Of a DNA stretch of 64,000 bases, positions 8,457 to 18,404 are shown in pieces. The first letter of the stretch is position 1. Each line of letters begins with the position of its first letter. Under the pieces are notes generated by a model, which was not told the DNA's origin, searched no databases, and saw only the letters and a list, made by a program, of their open reading frames with translations. The stretch is from Marinibium conchae (lineage in GTDB: Bacteria > Pseudomonadota > Gammaproteobacteria > Enterobacterales > Alteromonadaceae), in assembly GCF_015595035.1 (NCBI RefSeq), contig NZ_JADNRN010000001.1:1736001-1800000 (forward strand), written 5' to 3'. Position numbers and translations under genes: made by a program.

Positions 8457-10907
8457 TCACTTATTGACCTCAAGATGACGCTTAAAGAACTCAACTAACA
8501 TAGACTGTCTATGGATTAGCGTGTTCTTCCCTGCTCTTATACCGTGAGCACGATTCGGGTAAGCCATAAACTCAAACGGTTTATTGTGTTTTACTAATTC
8601 ATTGATCAAACGCTCGGAGCCTTGGTAGTGTACGTTGTCATCACCGGTGCCATGAATAAGCAATAATTTACCCACGAAACCCTCAACAAAATTGACCGAT
8701 GAGGTATTGAAATAGCTTTCAGGATCGGTATTTGGGTTGCCTGAATAACGTTCTTGATAGATGGTGTCGTACAACGCAATGTCGGGAACAGGTGCAATAG
8801 CCACGCCTGCGTGAAATTTGTCGCCATGCTTAAATAGCATGTTTAAGGTAGAGCTTCCGCCACCAGAGTGACCGTAAACGCCAATACGCGCTGTATCAAT
8901 AAAAGCATAACGTGAGGCAAGCTCGTCAAGCGCATCAGCTTGATCTTGCACTGTTATACCACCAATCTTCTTATAAATTGACTTCCGCCAGTCGCGCCCT
9001 TTTGGAGAGCGAGTACCCCGGTTATCGACCGAAACCACAATAAAACCCTCTTGCACTAGCAAGGACCTTAGCAGGAAGCCTGCGCCGCCATAAGAATCTT
9101 GCACAGTAGAGCCTGCTGGCTCTCCGTATACATAAAAAATAGTCGGGTACTTTTTGTTTTTATCCAGATTTTTGGGCGTCATAATATAAGCATCTAGCAC
9201 CGTGCCGTCTTGAGCGCTCACCTGAACAAACTCATGGTTTGGCAAATTGGCATTGCTTAACTTCTCTTTCAATTCAAGGTTTTCGGTAAGAACCTTGATG
9301 GTGCTGTGATCAGCCACATTGATTGTGCGTGACGTCGTTGGCGTCGTGAAATCGCTATGTGAATGCATGGCGTTTGAGGTATCTTTCGACATGGTGTAGC
9401 GGTTGTTGCCATCAAACTCACGCGGAGTCACCCTTTCAGGTTTGCTACTGCCATCCAAAGATGCTCTGTAAAGATAGCGTTGACCTTGGTTCTCGGGAGA
9501 GGCCATAAAGTAAACGACATTTTTGTCTTCATTAAATGCGAGGGTGGAAATCACATCAAAATCGCCAGGTGTAAGATCAATCTCCGTTTTTCCATCTTTT
9601 GACACACGATAAAGGTGGCGCCAGCCGTCTTTTTCACTATGCCAAAGGAAGTCGTTCCCGCCATTAATAAACTCTGCTTCGTAATACCAGCCAATAAAAG
9701 CCTCATCACCGTCTGTATATACTTGCTCGAACTCATTTTTTTCGAGGTTAAACAGCCATAAACGATTAAGTTGTTGCGGACGATTCACGTCTTGTACAAG
9801 CAACTCGTTTCCGTTTGCCCAATTGATACGTGGAATATAGCGGTCACGGTTGTCGCCCTCAAGCGCTAGCCATTGCGTATTTTGATTATCCAGATGCACC
9901 ACACCTACTCTCACAGCGGAGTTCATTTCGCCCGCTTTTGGGTAAGGAAATTTGGTTAAGGTAGGATACAAAGAGTCGGTATTGTTAATCATGATGAAAT
10001 CTTTCACACCCGAAGTGTCTAGCTGCCAATAGCCTATTTTTTGACTGTCGGGTGACCATCGAAACCCATCGCGGATCGCAAGTTCTTCTTCATATACCCA
10101 ATCAAAATTACCATTGATGATAATGTCGTTACCGTCTTTAGTAAGGGCTATCACATTTTTGCTCAAGCCAGCTTTTTGTTGCGAAGTGGCTTCATTAATA
10201 TTCTGGTAGTAAATGTTGTTGCGAAATACATAGGCAACTTTGCTCGAATCTGGTGAGAACTTAGCGAACATCAGCCTAGCTTCGTCAGCTTGATCCTCTG
10301 CATCGTCATTCGCTGCTTTTGCCGCCCATGCCTCTAAAACTGACTCTGGGCCAAGCTGTCGTAAACTCTTATCTTCAAGATTTAACAGAAAATAATCACC
10401 ACGACTGCGCGAGCGCCACACCTTTCGAGAATTTGTATAAATCAATGCCCACTTGCCGTCGTTTGACCAAATGTAGTCGTCGATAGCGATCGGTGCGCTG
10501 TTTCCTTCGGGAATAAGCTCTTCAAAAGTGACTAAGACCTTTCTGCCAGTACCGTCAACCTTGTAAAAAACAATATCATTGCCTTCAATGCTACCCTCGT
10601 TGGCGTCTTCGTGTACCGACTGCCCTGCAGCTCCATCACCGCTTGCGCCTTCAGGTGTTGATGTTCGAGGCTCAAGTATGGTGTAGCCACTACCGTCATC
10701 AAGCCATCGAAAATAAGGGCTTCTCTCACTTTTGAAGTAGTTATTTTGATAGATATTTTCCATGCTAAGCGTCGTGTCTGACACCTCTGTAGCATTGCTA
10801 TTTTTCTTACCTTGTGCAGTATTGCTGTAGTTAGTTGAACTACAACCCTGCACACCTAACATAACAAGCAACGCTAACGCTGCGCCAAATGACTTTCTGA
10901 TTTGCAT
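8457..10907 (-). CDS. Prolyl oligopeptidase S9 family, dipeptidyl-peptidase IV-like lipoprotein
   Basis: 816 residues from the ATG at 10907, chosen because it gives AGGGA at proper spacing and a clean lipoprotein signal (GVQGC lipobox); a frame 13 codons longer exists. An N-terminal beta-propeller (DPPIV_N) runs to about residue 540; the double-Glu motif DWVYEEEL that binds the substrate amino terminus lies near 280. The alpha/beta-hydrolase domain follows, with GHSGGGSS (catalytic Ser near 680), GTGDDNVHY (Asp) and NRAHGI (His). Such enzymes cut X-Pro or X-Ala dipeptides from peptide N-termini. Envelope-anchored and likely periplasmic. Monocistronic. Confidence 0.94.
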   Translation of the reverse strand: MQIRKSFGAALALLVMLGVQGCSSTNYSNTAQGKKNSNATEVSDTTLSMENIYQNNYFKSERSPYFRWLDDGSGYTILEPRTSTPEGASGDGAAGQSVHEDANEGSIEGNDIVFYKVDGTGRKVLVTFEELIPEGNSAPIAIDDYIWSNDGKWALIYTNSRKVWRSRSRGDYFLLNLEDKSLRQLGPESVLEAWAAKAANDDAEDQADEARLMFAKFSPDSSKVAYVFRNNIYYQNINEATSQQKAGLSKNVIALTKDGNDIIINGNFDWVYEEELAIRDGFRWSPDSQKIGYWQLDTSGVKDFIMINNTDSLYPTLTKFPYPKAGEMNSAVRVGVVHLDNQNTQWLALEGDNRDRYIPRINWANGNELLVQDVNRPQQLNRLWLFNLEKNEFEQVYTDGDEAFIGWYYEAEFINGGNDFLWHSEKDGWRHLYRVSKDGKTEIDLTPGDFDVISTLAFNEDKNVVYFMASPENQGQRYLYRASLDGSSKPERVTPREFDGNNRYTMSKDTSNAMHSHSDFTTPTTSRTINVADHSTIKVLTENLELKEKLSNANLPNHEFVQVSAQDGTVLDAYIMTPKNLDKNKKYPTIFYVYGEPAGSTVQDSYGGAGFLLRSLLVQEGFIVVSVDNRGTRSPKGRDWRKSIYKKIGGITVQDQADALDELASRYAFIDTARIGVYGHSGGGSSTLNMLFKHGDKFHAGVAIAPVPDIALYDTIYQERYSGNPNTDPESYFNTSSVNFVEGFVGKLLLIHGTGDDNVHYQGSERLINELVKHNKPFEFMAYPNRAHGIRAGKNTLIHRQSMLVEFFKRHLEVNK

Positions 10908-11196
10908 TGAGTTTTCCCTGTCGTTGACAGTCGAGACTATGTTCAACTGCTAATTATTCTATTTTTATCAATGTTGGGAGTTGAGAAACGCTTTAATCTT
11001 GCTAATACTCAGCTTACAAGCTTGTATGAATTAGCCAGAGCATAAAGGTAACAAATGCATGATTAAGTTGCTAGCAAGTGTGAGCAATGCAAGCTAATAT
11101 TCGCCACCTTTATTTTACGCCAAACAAAACTATTTTTGTGTGGATGAGTAAACAATATCTAAATCGTAAAAAGTTAAAAGACAAATAAGGACTACA

Positions 11197-12696
11197 ATGG
11201 CAGCCATTGGCATTGATTACGGCACTTCTAACTCTGAAGTTGTGTTCTTCGACGGTAGCAAACACCAATACATAAAGCTTGACCCAACGCTGGATGAGTC
11301 AAACAAAATACGTTCATCTGTTTTCATCTATTACAAAGATGAACTGCCCACCCCACCGGCGAGTGTGATTGAAGCTAAAGTAAAACAAATTCAACGGGCA
11401 ATCAGCGATCAAATAGATAAAGCAAAACAGCAGTATTATGAAGCACAAGACCCACGCGAACAGCAAGTCTTTAGCGATAAAATAAGTGACCTTCGTTCTG
11501 AATTTCACAATAAACCAGCGCTACAAAGGCGAGCGATACAACTCTTGCTTAAACATATGAAGGTGGATGATTTAACGCTGCTTCAATTAGTAGAAAGTGG
11601 TGAGTTTGCTTTTGGTGAAGAAGGTTTTCGGCGTTATTTAAAGACACCGGAGAAAGGCCGCCTTATATACTCACCCAAAAACTTCTTGGGCGCCAATCTA
11701 GTAGCCGGACAAAAGCAAGCTTTTGTCGGCATGATTGCCAAACAGTTAGCTTTTTTTAAACAAAGCGCTGAAAGCCAGATGAACACCAAGGTTAGCACTG
11801 CGGTGATTGGCCGCCCGGTTCGATTTCATGGCACGCGAGGCGAAGATGGTAACTCCCAAGCTATCGACATTATGCGTGAAGCTGCGATAAAAGCTGGTTT
11901 TGAGAAGATTGACTTCTTAGAAGAGCCTATCGCCGCGGCATACAAAATCGAACGTAAACTCAATAAAGAAACACGTGTGTTGGTTGTTGATATAGGGGGT
12001 GGCACGACCGATATTTGTTGCATCAAGTTGTCTCCAGAAAAGCTCAGTAATTTGCAGCGTCAGCAAGATGTACTCTCTGTTACTGGGGCGCGATTAGGTG
12101 GCATGGAATGCGACAAAAATCTTATCATTAAGGCGATTGCACCTAGTATGGGAGCTGGACTTAAAATGCAAAGTGGATTGCCCGTGCCACCAACCTACTT
12201 TACCGACATGTGCGCCGTAGACGACATTCCAAAGCTAAGTCGCTTCTTCTCAGACGATTATGGATTGGATATTGCGCAAACGATGTCGATCGTAAAAGAT
12301 AAGGAGCCTCTTAGTCGCCTGCTTACGGTGCAGGAAGAAAAACTATCTGCACGCTTGGTAAACTCATCTCGTTTGGCGAAAGAAATGTTGTCATCGAAAA
12401 CAGAAATCACCTTACCTTTGGGCTATATCGAACCAGACTACAAGGTTACCATTTCTATTAGTGAGCTAGAGCGTTCAATGAAACCTTGGATGGACCGAGT
12501 TAAACGCTTAGTAGCTGAGTGTTTAGAAAACAGTGCGGAGCCACCAGAAATGCTATTCATTACCGGTGGCATGAGTTTATCGCCTATTGTTAAGAAGCAA
12601 CTTAAAGACCTAATGCTGCCAGATTTGCCCTTAATTGAGGGCGATGCCTTCAACTCTGTTTGCGAAGGCTTAGCAATTCAAGCGAGCAAGCTCTAA
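11197..12696 (+). CDS. yegD: Hsp70-family chaperone-like protein, YegD type
   Basis: 499 residues. Actin/Hsp70-type ATPase: GIDYGTSNSEV at residues 5-15 (phosphate 1), VLVVDIGGGTTDICCIKL near 265 (phosphate 2), and LFITGGMSLSPIV near 450 (adenosine). It lacks the C-terminal substrate-binding domain and lid of DnaK, as in YegD proteins. An insertion around residues 50-130 is helical and charged. The role of YegD is not established. An AAGGA lies 5 bases before the ATG. The upstream 250 bases hold no heat-shock promoter I could recognise. The following TlpA-like gene starts 80 bases downstream and may share its transcript. Confidence 0.9.
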   Translation: MAAIGIDYGTSNSEVVFFDGSKHQYIKLDPTLDESNKIRSSVFIYYKDELPTPPASVIEAKVKQIQRAISDQIDKAKQQYYEAQDPREQQVFSDKISDLRSEFHNKPALQRRAIQLLLKHMKVDDLTLLQLVESGEFAFGEEGFRRYLKTPEKGRLIYSPKNFLGANLVAGQKQAFVGMIAKQLAFFKQSAESQMNTKVSTAVIGRPVRFHGTRGEDGNSQAIDIMREAAIKAGFEKIDFLEEPIAAAYKIERKLNKETRVLVVDIGGGTTDICCIKLSPEKLSNLQRQQDVLSVTGARLGGMECDKNLIIKAIAPSMGAGLKMQSGLPVPPTYFTDMCAVDDIPKLSRFFSDDYGLDIAQTMSIVKDKEPLSRLLTVQEEKLSARLVNSSRLAKEMLSSKTEITLPLGYIEPDYKVTISISELERSMKPWMDRVKRLVAECLENSAEPPEMLFITGGMSLSPIVKKQLKDLMLPDLPLIEGDAFNSVCEGLAIQASKL

Positions 12697-12775
12697 TATC
12701 ATTATGAAAGAATAAATGCCTATTGCCTGTCTATTGAGTCAAGTTAATACTTTCAATAACGGGCAAGCTATATTT

Positions 12776-13297
12776 ATGCGACTGATTAAAACACTAACAC
12801 TGGTATTCGCCTTAATTTCTTGTGCGCTGCATGCACAAGAAAGCAAAGAAAGCACTGCACCAAAAATCGAGCACCCCGACGCCCCGCAATGGACCTTGTC
12901 TACCCAAGATGGCAAGCAGATAAGCTTTAGTGATTATGCGGGTAAGCCAGTAATAATTACCTTTTGGGGTACATGGTGCCCGTACTGCAAAAAACTACAT
13001 CCAGGCTTGGAAAAAGTCCGTGCGAAATACGAGGAACAAGGCTTAGTTGTTTTAGGCATTAGCGTTAATGAACAAGATGGTGCAAAGCCGCAAGACTTTC
13101 TGACCAAGAATGGCATTCACTTTCTCACTTTAGTAGAAGGTGACGATATTGCAGAAGATGCATTTCAGGTATTTGGCACTCCCACTACCCTGTTTATTTC
13201 TCCGCAGGGTAAAATATTGGGGCGCACAATGGAATCCAATCCAGAAGATCCTCGTTTCGATAAAATCGCTGCTTATTTAGTGGGTTTGCAGGATTAA
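12776..13297 (+). CDS. TlpA/ResA-like periplasmic thioredoxin
   Basis: 173 residues from ATG 12776, which gives a signal peptide (MRLIKTLTLVFALISCALHA, cut after about residue 20); the longer frame from 12716 adds 20 residues without a signal shape. AhpC/TSA-Redoxin fold: active site WCPYCKKLHP with Cys68 and Cys71, and the cis-Pro loop FGTPTTLFI. A thiol-disulfide oxidoreductase in the periplasm, probably a reductant of cysteine pairs such as in cytochrome c maturation, or a peroxiredoxin-like member. No cytochrome genes lie nearby, so the partner is unknown. Confidence 0.9.
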   Translation: MRLIKTLTLVFALISCALHAQESKESTAPKIEHPDAPQWTLSTQDGKQISFSDYAGKPVIITFWGTWCPYCKKLHPGLEKVRAKYEEQGLVVLGISVNEQDGAKPQDFLTKNGIHFLTLVEGDDIAEDAFQVFGTPTTLFISPQGKILGRTMESNPEDPRFDKIAAYLVGLQD

Positions 13298-13317
13298 TAC
13301 CTTATCAAAAACACAAA

Positions 13318-13331
13318 CTAGCCAAAGCTAG
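13318..13331 (-). terminator. Weak hairpin after the condensin-like operon
   Basis: CTAGC-TTTG-GCTAG on the minus strand followed by TTTGTGTTTTTG, about 35 bases past the stop of the last operon gene. The stem is only 5 pairs, so this is a weak candidate terminator. Confidence 0.35.
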
Positions 13332-13364
13332 CACATGCAAGGTCAGATTCGAATAAAGCAGCGC

Positions 13365-14042
13365 TTACTTATTATCGTAGGCCTCTACTACCTGCTCACA
13401 GAAAGCCTTGCCTGCACTGGATAAAAAGTAGTGCTCGTTGGCGCTTTCAAAGGCGAAGCCCCTATTTACCAAGTAATCAACGGCTTTTTGCCAATTTGCG
13501 AAACGTAAAGCTCTGCAGATTGCCTTGTATTCATCATTACTTGCTATTTCAGCAATGTCTTTTGCGCCAAAGCCCAAGCTGTGATTGCCAAGATTATCAA
13601 TACTCCTGCCCGACATTTCAAAATGACGCGCTAGCACCATCAATATGGATTGTGTTTTCAGTGCATGTTCATCTGCTTCATCCACGTCCGAGTCGGTAGT
13701 GCTATTGATGTAAAAGAACTCACCACGAACATTATGCTCAAGCTGTTTACCAATCAAGCTATACAACAGTGTGAATTCATTAAGATAGCGAAACAAATAA
13801 GTGTAGTCTTTGTCATCTTTCAAGCTCGCCGACATTTTGTCATAGCGTTGTTTTGATATGATTCGACCTTGTGTGAAACGCTGGTAAATACGCGTAGATA
13901 TTTGACGATTTAAGCTAGAAAAGTCACTTAAGCTTGCTTCAACGTGACTCACCGACCTTGCTTCTTGCAAACTGCTATTTGAAGAATCACTCGCGCTAGC
14001 CTCACGCTTAGCATCAGTTACACTTTTATCATCGTTGTTCAT
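13365..14042 (-). CDS. MukE/MksE/JetB-like KITE subunit of condensin-like complex
   Basis: 225 residues, the last gene of the four-gene operon. After a polar 35-residue Ser/Ala/Asp-rich leader comes a predicted helical body with two winged-helix-like parts: about 70-130 (YLFRYLNEFTLLYSLIGKQL then a short beta hairpin GEFFYINS) and 165-220 (helices ending in a YFLSSAGKAF wing). This is the KITE layout of MukE, MksE and JetB, which dimerise and bind the kleisin. The start overlaps the stop of the preceding gene by four bases (ATGA), with GGAG 7 bases upstream, implying translational coupling. The assignment rests on size, position and predicted fold, not on a catalytic motif. Confidence 0.65.
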   Translation of the reverse strand: MNNDDKSVTDAKREASASDSSNSSLQEARSVSHVEASLSDFSSLNRQISTRIYQRFTQGRIISKQRYDKMSASLKDDKDYTYLFRYLNEFTLLYSLIGKQLEHNVRGEFFYINSTTDSDVDEADEHALKTQSILMVLARHFEMSGRSIDNLGNHSLGFGAKDIAEIASNDEYKAICRALRFANWQKAVDYLVNRGFAFESANEHYFLSSAGKAFCEQVVEAYDNK

Positions 14043-15493
14043 TCTTCTACTCCATTTAGCGTCAGCTTGCTACATCGGATCTTCCGGTAACGATATCGTT
14101 GTTGTTCAAATTCGGCTTCCGCAAAATAATTGGTGGTGATCAAGCTAAAATCATTGCTACCTAAGCTCGATTTTTTCGACATGGCATTCACTGCTGATAT
14201 CAAATCGTAGAGGTGATATTCAGGGAACTCTGTTTTAAGCCTATCGTGCAACATGGCGCCAAGGTCTGTTGTCTCGCGCAAGCTCACCTTTTCCAATACT
14301 TTTTGTAAGGCATAAAAACGTAGTAGCCGCTGCTCGGCTTCGTCGCTAGCGCTGGCATGTGAAAACACCTTACTCAAGTCACCAAGATTCAAGGCATCTT
14401 TTGTTCTGGCCTCAAGTTCATTAAACATATTTCGGAAATAGGCTGGCGAATTATTGAAAGCATAACCAATAGGACGTTGAAAAGCTTTAATGTTGGCTGA
14501 AAACTCAGGCAGTACAATCGCGCTGTCTGCCAAAAGTTTCTTATTTAAATTGGCGCTTTGCGTATTCTTGAGCTCTGGTAGAATTTTTGACTGGTAAAAA
14601 TACTCAATGGCGTTGAAACGCTTAATGCTATCTCGTTGCTTATGGATAAAGCGGTTAACCGCATTCGCCGTTGATTCTATGGGTTGATAGAAGTTAAGAA
14701 AACTCAATGCATAGGCCTGACAGCTGTTGGCCAGCTTTTCTTGCTGATGGCTTTGCAAGCGCATGCTGATCTTCGTTAGGATAGTGTGTAAACCATCTAG
14801 TTCTGCGTAGGTGCTATCCGGATTTAAGAAAGCGAGTACCGGCAGAATATGGCGCTCATACAGCTTCACGATTTGATCTAGCCAAGACTGTTTAGCATTT
14901 ACGTAATCTTCTGAGCTAAGCGATGATTTGACGCTTTGTGATGTGAGCTTTTCCAGCTCTTTTCCCATCGATTGCATCTTCACTACATTTTGACGCATGT
15001 CGCTTAACAAACGCCCGATATGCATAAACAAATTGTCGACAAACTCAGTAAAGTCGTCATCGTCGTCAATAAAAGATAAAGCCCCTGACGACAGACTCTC
15101 AAAAGCCTGATTCAAAAAAGTAAGATGGGTTTTGAGCTGAACATCGGTTAACTTTTTGTACAGTGAAACGTCGCACAAACGCACCACATCTAACACCGAT
15201 GATTGAAAGTACAGGCGATGCTCACCTTGGCTTGCGTCTATATCCATCACGATGTGAGCTTGCGCTAGATTGCGTGTTGAGTAAGCAATATTAACCCGCT
15301 TTCGCACATCAGGTTTGAGAAGCTCAGTGTAGGCGCGTAAACGCTGAAATATGGTTTGTTCGCTGATGTAATTGACGGCGTTTTTATCCATCTCTTTGAT
15401 ACAATCCGACAGTACCGTGCGATGTTCAAGAATAACGCTCAGTGTTTCTAAGGTGCCCAGTTGCTTTTGTTCAGTTTGCTGCTCAGCGCGCAT
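14039..15493 (-). CDS. Kleisin-like subunit (MukF/MksF/JetA-like)
   Basis: 484 residues. The N-terminal 100 residues look like a winged-helix dimerisation region (ISEQTIFQRLRAYTELL), followed by long helices: residues 120-330 include an acidic patch DDDDDF and a stretch SDMRQNVVKMQSMGKELEKL of coiled-coil character, then a C-terminal winged helix rich in Arg/Tyr (FEQQRYRYRKIRCSKL). This is the general plan and length of MukF/MksF/JetA kleisins, which bridge the SMC heads. ATG is one base after the ATPase stop codon. It has no enzyme motif. I infer its role from operon context with an SMC-like ATPase, a KITE-sized protein and a Toprim protein. Confidence 0.66.
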   Translation of the reverse strand: MRAEQQTEQKQLGTLETLSVILEHRTVLSDCIKEMDKNAVNYISEQTIFQRLRAYTELLKPDVRKRVNIAYSTRNLAQAHIVMDIDASQGEHRLYFQSSVLDVVRLCDVSLYKKLTDVQLKTHLTFLNQAFESLSSGALSFIDDDDDFTEFVDNLFMHIGRLLSDMRQNVVKMQSMGKELEKLTSQSVKSSLSSEDYVNAKQSWLDQIVKLYERHILPVLAFLNPDSTYAELDGLHTILTKISMRLQSHQQEKLANSCQAYALSFLNFYQPIESTANAVNRFIHKQRDSIKRFNAIEYFYQSKILPELKNTQSANLNKKLLADSAIVLPEFSANIKAFQRPIGYAFNNSPAYFRNMFNELEARTKDALNLGDLSKVFSHASASDEAEQRLLRFYALQKVLEKVSLRETTDLGAMLHDRLKTEFPEYHLYDLISAVNAMSKKSSLGSNDFSLITTNYFAEAEFEQQRYRYRKIRCSKLTLNGVEE

Positions 15494-15494
15494 T

Positions 15495-18377
15495 TTATAA
15501 AAGCTCCGACTGCTCAGCTAGCTCAATGGTGCTAAAGCTTTCTGCACCATTCCAATACACTCTATTGCGTTCAGGGTGGTAAGGCAATGCCGTTGTAAGA
15601 GCATCCATAACATGCCTACGCCCTATCTTTGCTTGCAATTCAGGGCTTGTTGAATGCGTGCCTGCGGCCATCAGTTTAAAGCCTGCTTTAGCTAGGTCAT
15701 TAAGCCACCAATCAAACTGCCCTATATCAATATTTGCGATTTCATCGTGTACGATCGGTAAAGAGGTTTCACACTCATGGGCCATAAGCCGTTTTAGCAA
15801 CAACTGCACAAGCTTGATCTTAATCAGTGCATTGGTTGAATTACTTTGCTTTTTGTCTTCCTTGCCGCTTTTGTTGCGCAGTTGAACCCGCGGTTCGAAG
15901 GACTCAATAACGCGATCCATTGTTAAGGTGAAGCTATCATCTTTATTGAAGAACTTTTCAGCAAAAGCCACTAAACGCTGATAAAAATCCTCAGACTGCA
16001 TTTGGTCGCTATATAAATTGGTTTCAGCAAATTCATTCACTAGCGACGTAAACTGTTTGTTGATCCCAACTTCAAACTCAACCGACTCGACATTGTTAAT
16101 GGTGATGCCCTCGAAAGCATGATTAATTTCTTTTTCAAAAGCTTTAATCAAACGGTAGTTTTGCACAATAATTTCTTTCTTCGTGCCAATGGTTTGATTG
16201 TGCTCTTCAATTTGTCTACCGAGCAATGAGCGCTGAGTATCAAGGTTGCCGTACACTTCTGAAATATCGTCGATGCAGGCTGTTATTTCTTGCCAAAAAG
16301 GGGCATCGCCCTTCACGCCGTGTTTGTCCTCAACAACTTGTTCTTCAATAAAGCTTCGGAGTTGCGTTAGCAAACTGTATTGAAGGCGTTCAAGATTCGT
16401 TGCACTGCTTTCAAACAAGGCGAGAGAGTCGCCATTAATGTAGCCGGTGAAGGTGTCCTCGGGTACAAGTGCCAACCACTTGTGGTGACGAGTAGCAAAA
16501 GCCTCTACTTGCTTAAGCAGTGCTGAATGTTCTTCAATATTCTGCCGGCATTGATGATAAGCGGCCTTTGCTTTTTCGCGAACAAGGCCAGCATTCTCTT
16601 GCTTTTTACTAGTGGCTTCAATCAAGTGCTGCAAGGATTCAATGGCAAGCGCAGAATCTTCAAGCTCTACAGCGAGATCTTGTAAGCGGCGCTTGGCATA
16701 ATCATAGTTTTTGAGCGCATTGAGGTCTTTCTCATTTACGTTAATACGCTTTTTCAGTTCGCCCAATGAATGTGACTGTTGTAATTGATGCTCGCCATTT
16801 CCTGATATTTGTTTCTTTTGCTTGTCGCCGCTCTCTATTTCTTGCTCGACTTTTGCAAGTTGCAGGCTCAAGTTAGGCTCACGAAAAGCGATGTAGGCCA
16901 GTTGAGTATCAAAAAAACTGAAGTGTGCGGCATTGTTTTCAAATAGAGAATAAAAGCGTTTAAACGACTGTATTTCAGAGTCGCTCAACTCACGCCCCAC
17001 ATTTGCAGAGGGTAAGGCTGTATTAATGCTGTAGAGCCAATCAACCTGCTCTTTAGGTAATTGTTCATGCAGGCTATATTCAGACTTTTCAATCGCAAAG
17101 CGCAGCTTCTCTCGCTGTTGGCAAAGTTCTTGTTGCTTGATCTCAATCTCAGCTATAACTTCATCACGCTTAACTCTTCCTTCAACAACGTCCACGATAC
17201 GTTGCGCTTCGATAAGATCCTCATTTAGTGCTTCAACAATAAACTCAATATCTTGGCCCGGAAACTCCTTTCGAACACTCTCAACTGTGTTTACTATTGC
17301 CTGATGGCTCTTCGCTTCTTTCTCTTTTGTTTTATGAAGGCCTTTTTCAACACCTAATTTGGTAGTTAGTTCGCGCAGTTCTGCAGATGCTTTCTTAGCG
17401 GCTAAGTCAGCTACTTCGTTTTTATCTGACAACTCATTCAACTCAGCTTGCAGCTTTTGTTTACCATCCTTCAGCCAAGACAGACCGGGCTTAACATCCC
17501 CTAACATGCCAAGGTAAGTTACAAAAGTATCGCGGTCTTTAAGTACTTTGTGATAAAGCGTCTCTTGGTTGATAATCTTATTGAGCTGAGCTTCTTGCAA
17601 CTTCAAGCTCTCGTGTTGTTGTTTAAACTGTGAAACATCAAAACCTAATTGGTCTTGACTGCTTTTCTTATTGCTTTCAATGATATTGGCAATAGCGTCA
17701 GTAAACGGCTTTTTATTCTTACCCGATGCAACAAATAAAAGCTTGATCAGCGCTCGTAAGGAATTCACGCTTTGCGTGCTACGCTCTTTTAATGGGAACA
17801 ATGTGTATCGGCTTGATTGCAACTCACTTTCATACAGAATAGTTGCCGTTTTGCTTGTCTCTTTTGAAAGCACACAAGTGCTATCATGCTTTTGAATAAA
17901 GTCGTACAAACCCTGCTTTGAGAGCTTATCAACGCGTTCGCCTATTCCATCAGGATCATCTCCTAGCTGCCAAAATAAATGCTGGAATTGTGCAAAGGGC
18001 AACTGCGTAAACAAGCGTTCGATTCTAAGCCTACCAGATTGCGACGCAGAAATAATTTGGCAACAATGCGGGCCGTCGAAAACACGCTTCTCGTATTCGA
18101 GGATCAAGAAAGAATACTTACTGGGAAAGTAGTGATTAAAGGTCTCTTCAGAATGATAAAACTCGCCATGGCTATCTGAGAAGCCGAAGTTTTTTGCTTG
18201 TTTTGCCATACTGCATTCTGGCAGAAAAAACAGGCGTATTGCGTTAATTAAACTCGACTTACCAACATTTCCCTCGGCAACAAGCATGCTGTGGGCGTCA
18301 ACATCTAATTCTGCATAAGCAAATTCACTTGAATCTACGGCGATGATCCGTTTAACGCCGATAAAAAGATTGCTCAT
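15495..18377 (-). CDS. SMC-like ATPase (MukB/MksB/JetC-like)
   Basis: 960 residues. The N-terminal head has Walker A AEGNVGKS at 34-41 ([AG]x4GKS) with a Q-loop-like region after it. Long charged coiled coils lie around 255-430 and 560-700 with a breaking region near 440-540. The C-terminal head has Walker B SLPIVHDEIAN (Asp878-Glu879) and a switch-like THST. The segment where the ABC signature should be reads KQSNSTNALIKIKL (about 842-856), not LSGGQ-like. Shorter than MukB (about 1480) and close to JetC-type proteins (about 1000-1200). Strong AAGGAG precedes the ATG. It is expected to be the motor that extrudes plasmid DNA loops. Some other ABC/SMC defence ATPase is the alternative. Confidence 0.8.
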   Translation of the reverse strand: MSNLFIGVKRIIAVDSSEFAYAELDVDAHSMLVAEGNVGKSSLINAIRLFFLPECSMAKQAKNFGFSDSHGEFYHSEETFNHYFPSKYSFLILEYEKRVFDGPHCCQIISASQSGRLRIERLFTQLPFAQFQHLFWQLGDDPDGIGERVDKLSKQGLYDFIQKHDSTCVLSKETSKTATILYESELQSSRYTLFPLKERSTQSVNSLRALIKLLFVASGKNKKPFTDAIANIIESNKKSSQDQLGFDVSQFKQQHESLKLQEAQLNKIINQETLYHKVLKDRDTFVTYLGMLGDVKPGLSWLKDGKQKLQAELNELSDKNEVADLAAKKASAELRELTTKLGVEKGLHKTKEKEAKSHQAIVNTVESVRKEFPGQDIEFIVEALNEDLIEAQRIVDVVEGRVKRDEVIAEIEIKQQELCQQREKLRFAIEKSEYSLHEQLPKEQVDWLYSINTALPSANVGRELSDSEIQSFKRFYSLFENNAAHFSFFDTQLAYIAFREPNLSLQLAKVEQEIESGDKQKKQISGNGEHQLQQSHSLGELKKRINVNEKDLNALKNYDYAKRRLQDLAVELEDSALAIESLQHLIEATSKKQENAGLVREKAKAAYHQCRQNIEEHSALLKQVEAFATRHHKWLALVPEDTFTGYINGDSLALFESSATNLERLQYSLLTQLRSFIEEQVVEDKHGVKGDAPFWQEITACIDDISEVYGNLDTQRSLLGRQIEEHNQTIGTKKEIIVQNYRLIKAFEKEINHAFEGITINNVESVEFEVGINKQFTSLVNEFAETNLYSDQMQSEDFYQRLVAFAEKFFNKDDSFTLTMDRVIESFEPRVQLRNKSGKEDKKQSNSTNALIKIKLVQLLLKRLMAHECETSLPIVHDEIANIDIGQFDWWLNDLAKAGFKLMAAGTHSTSPELQAKIGRRHVMDALTTALPYHPERNRVYWNGAESFSTIELAEQSELL

Positions 18378-18404
18378 GTATTCTCCTTGAAAGTTTGGCC
18401 CGTA

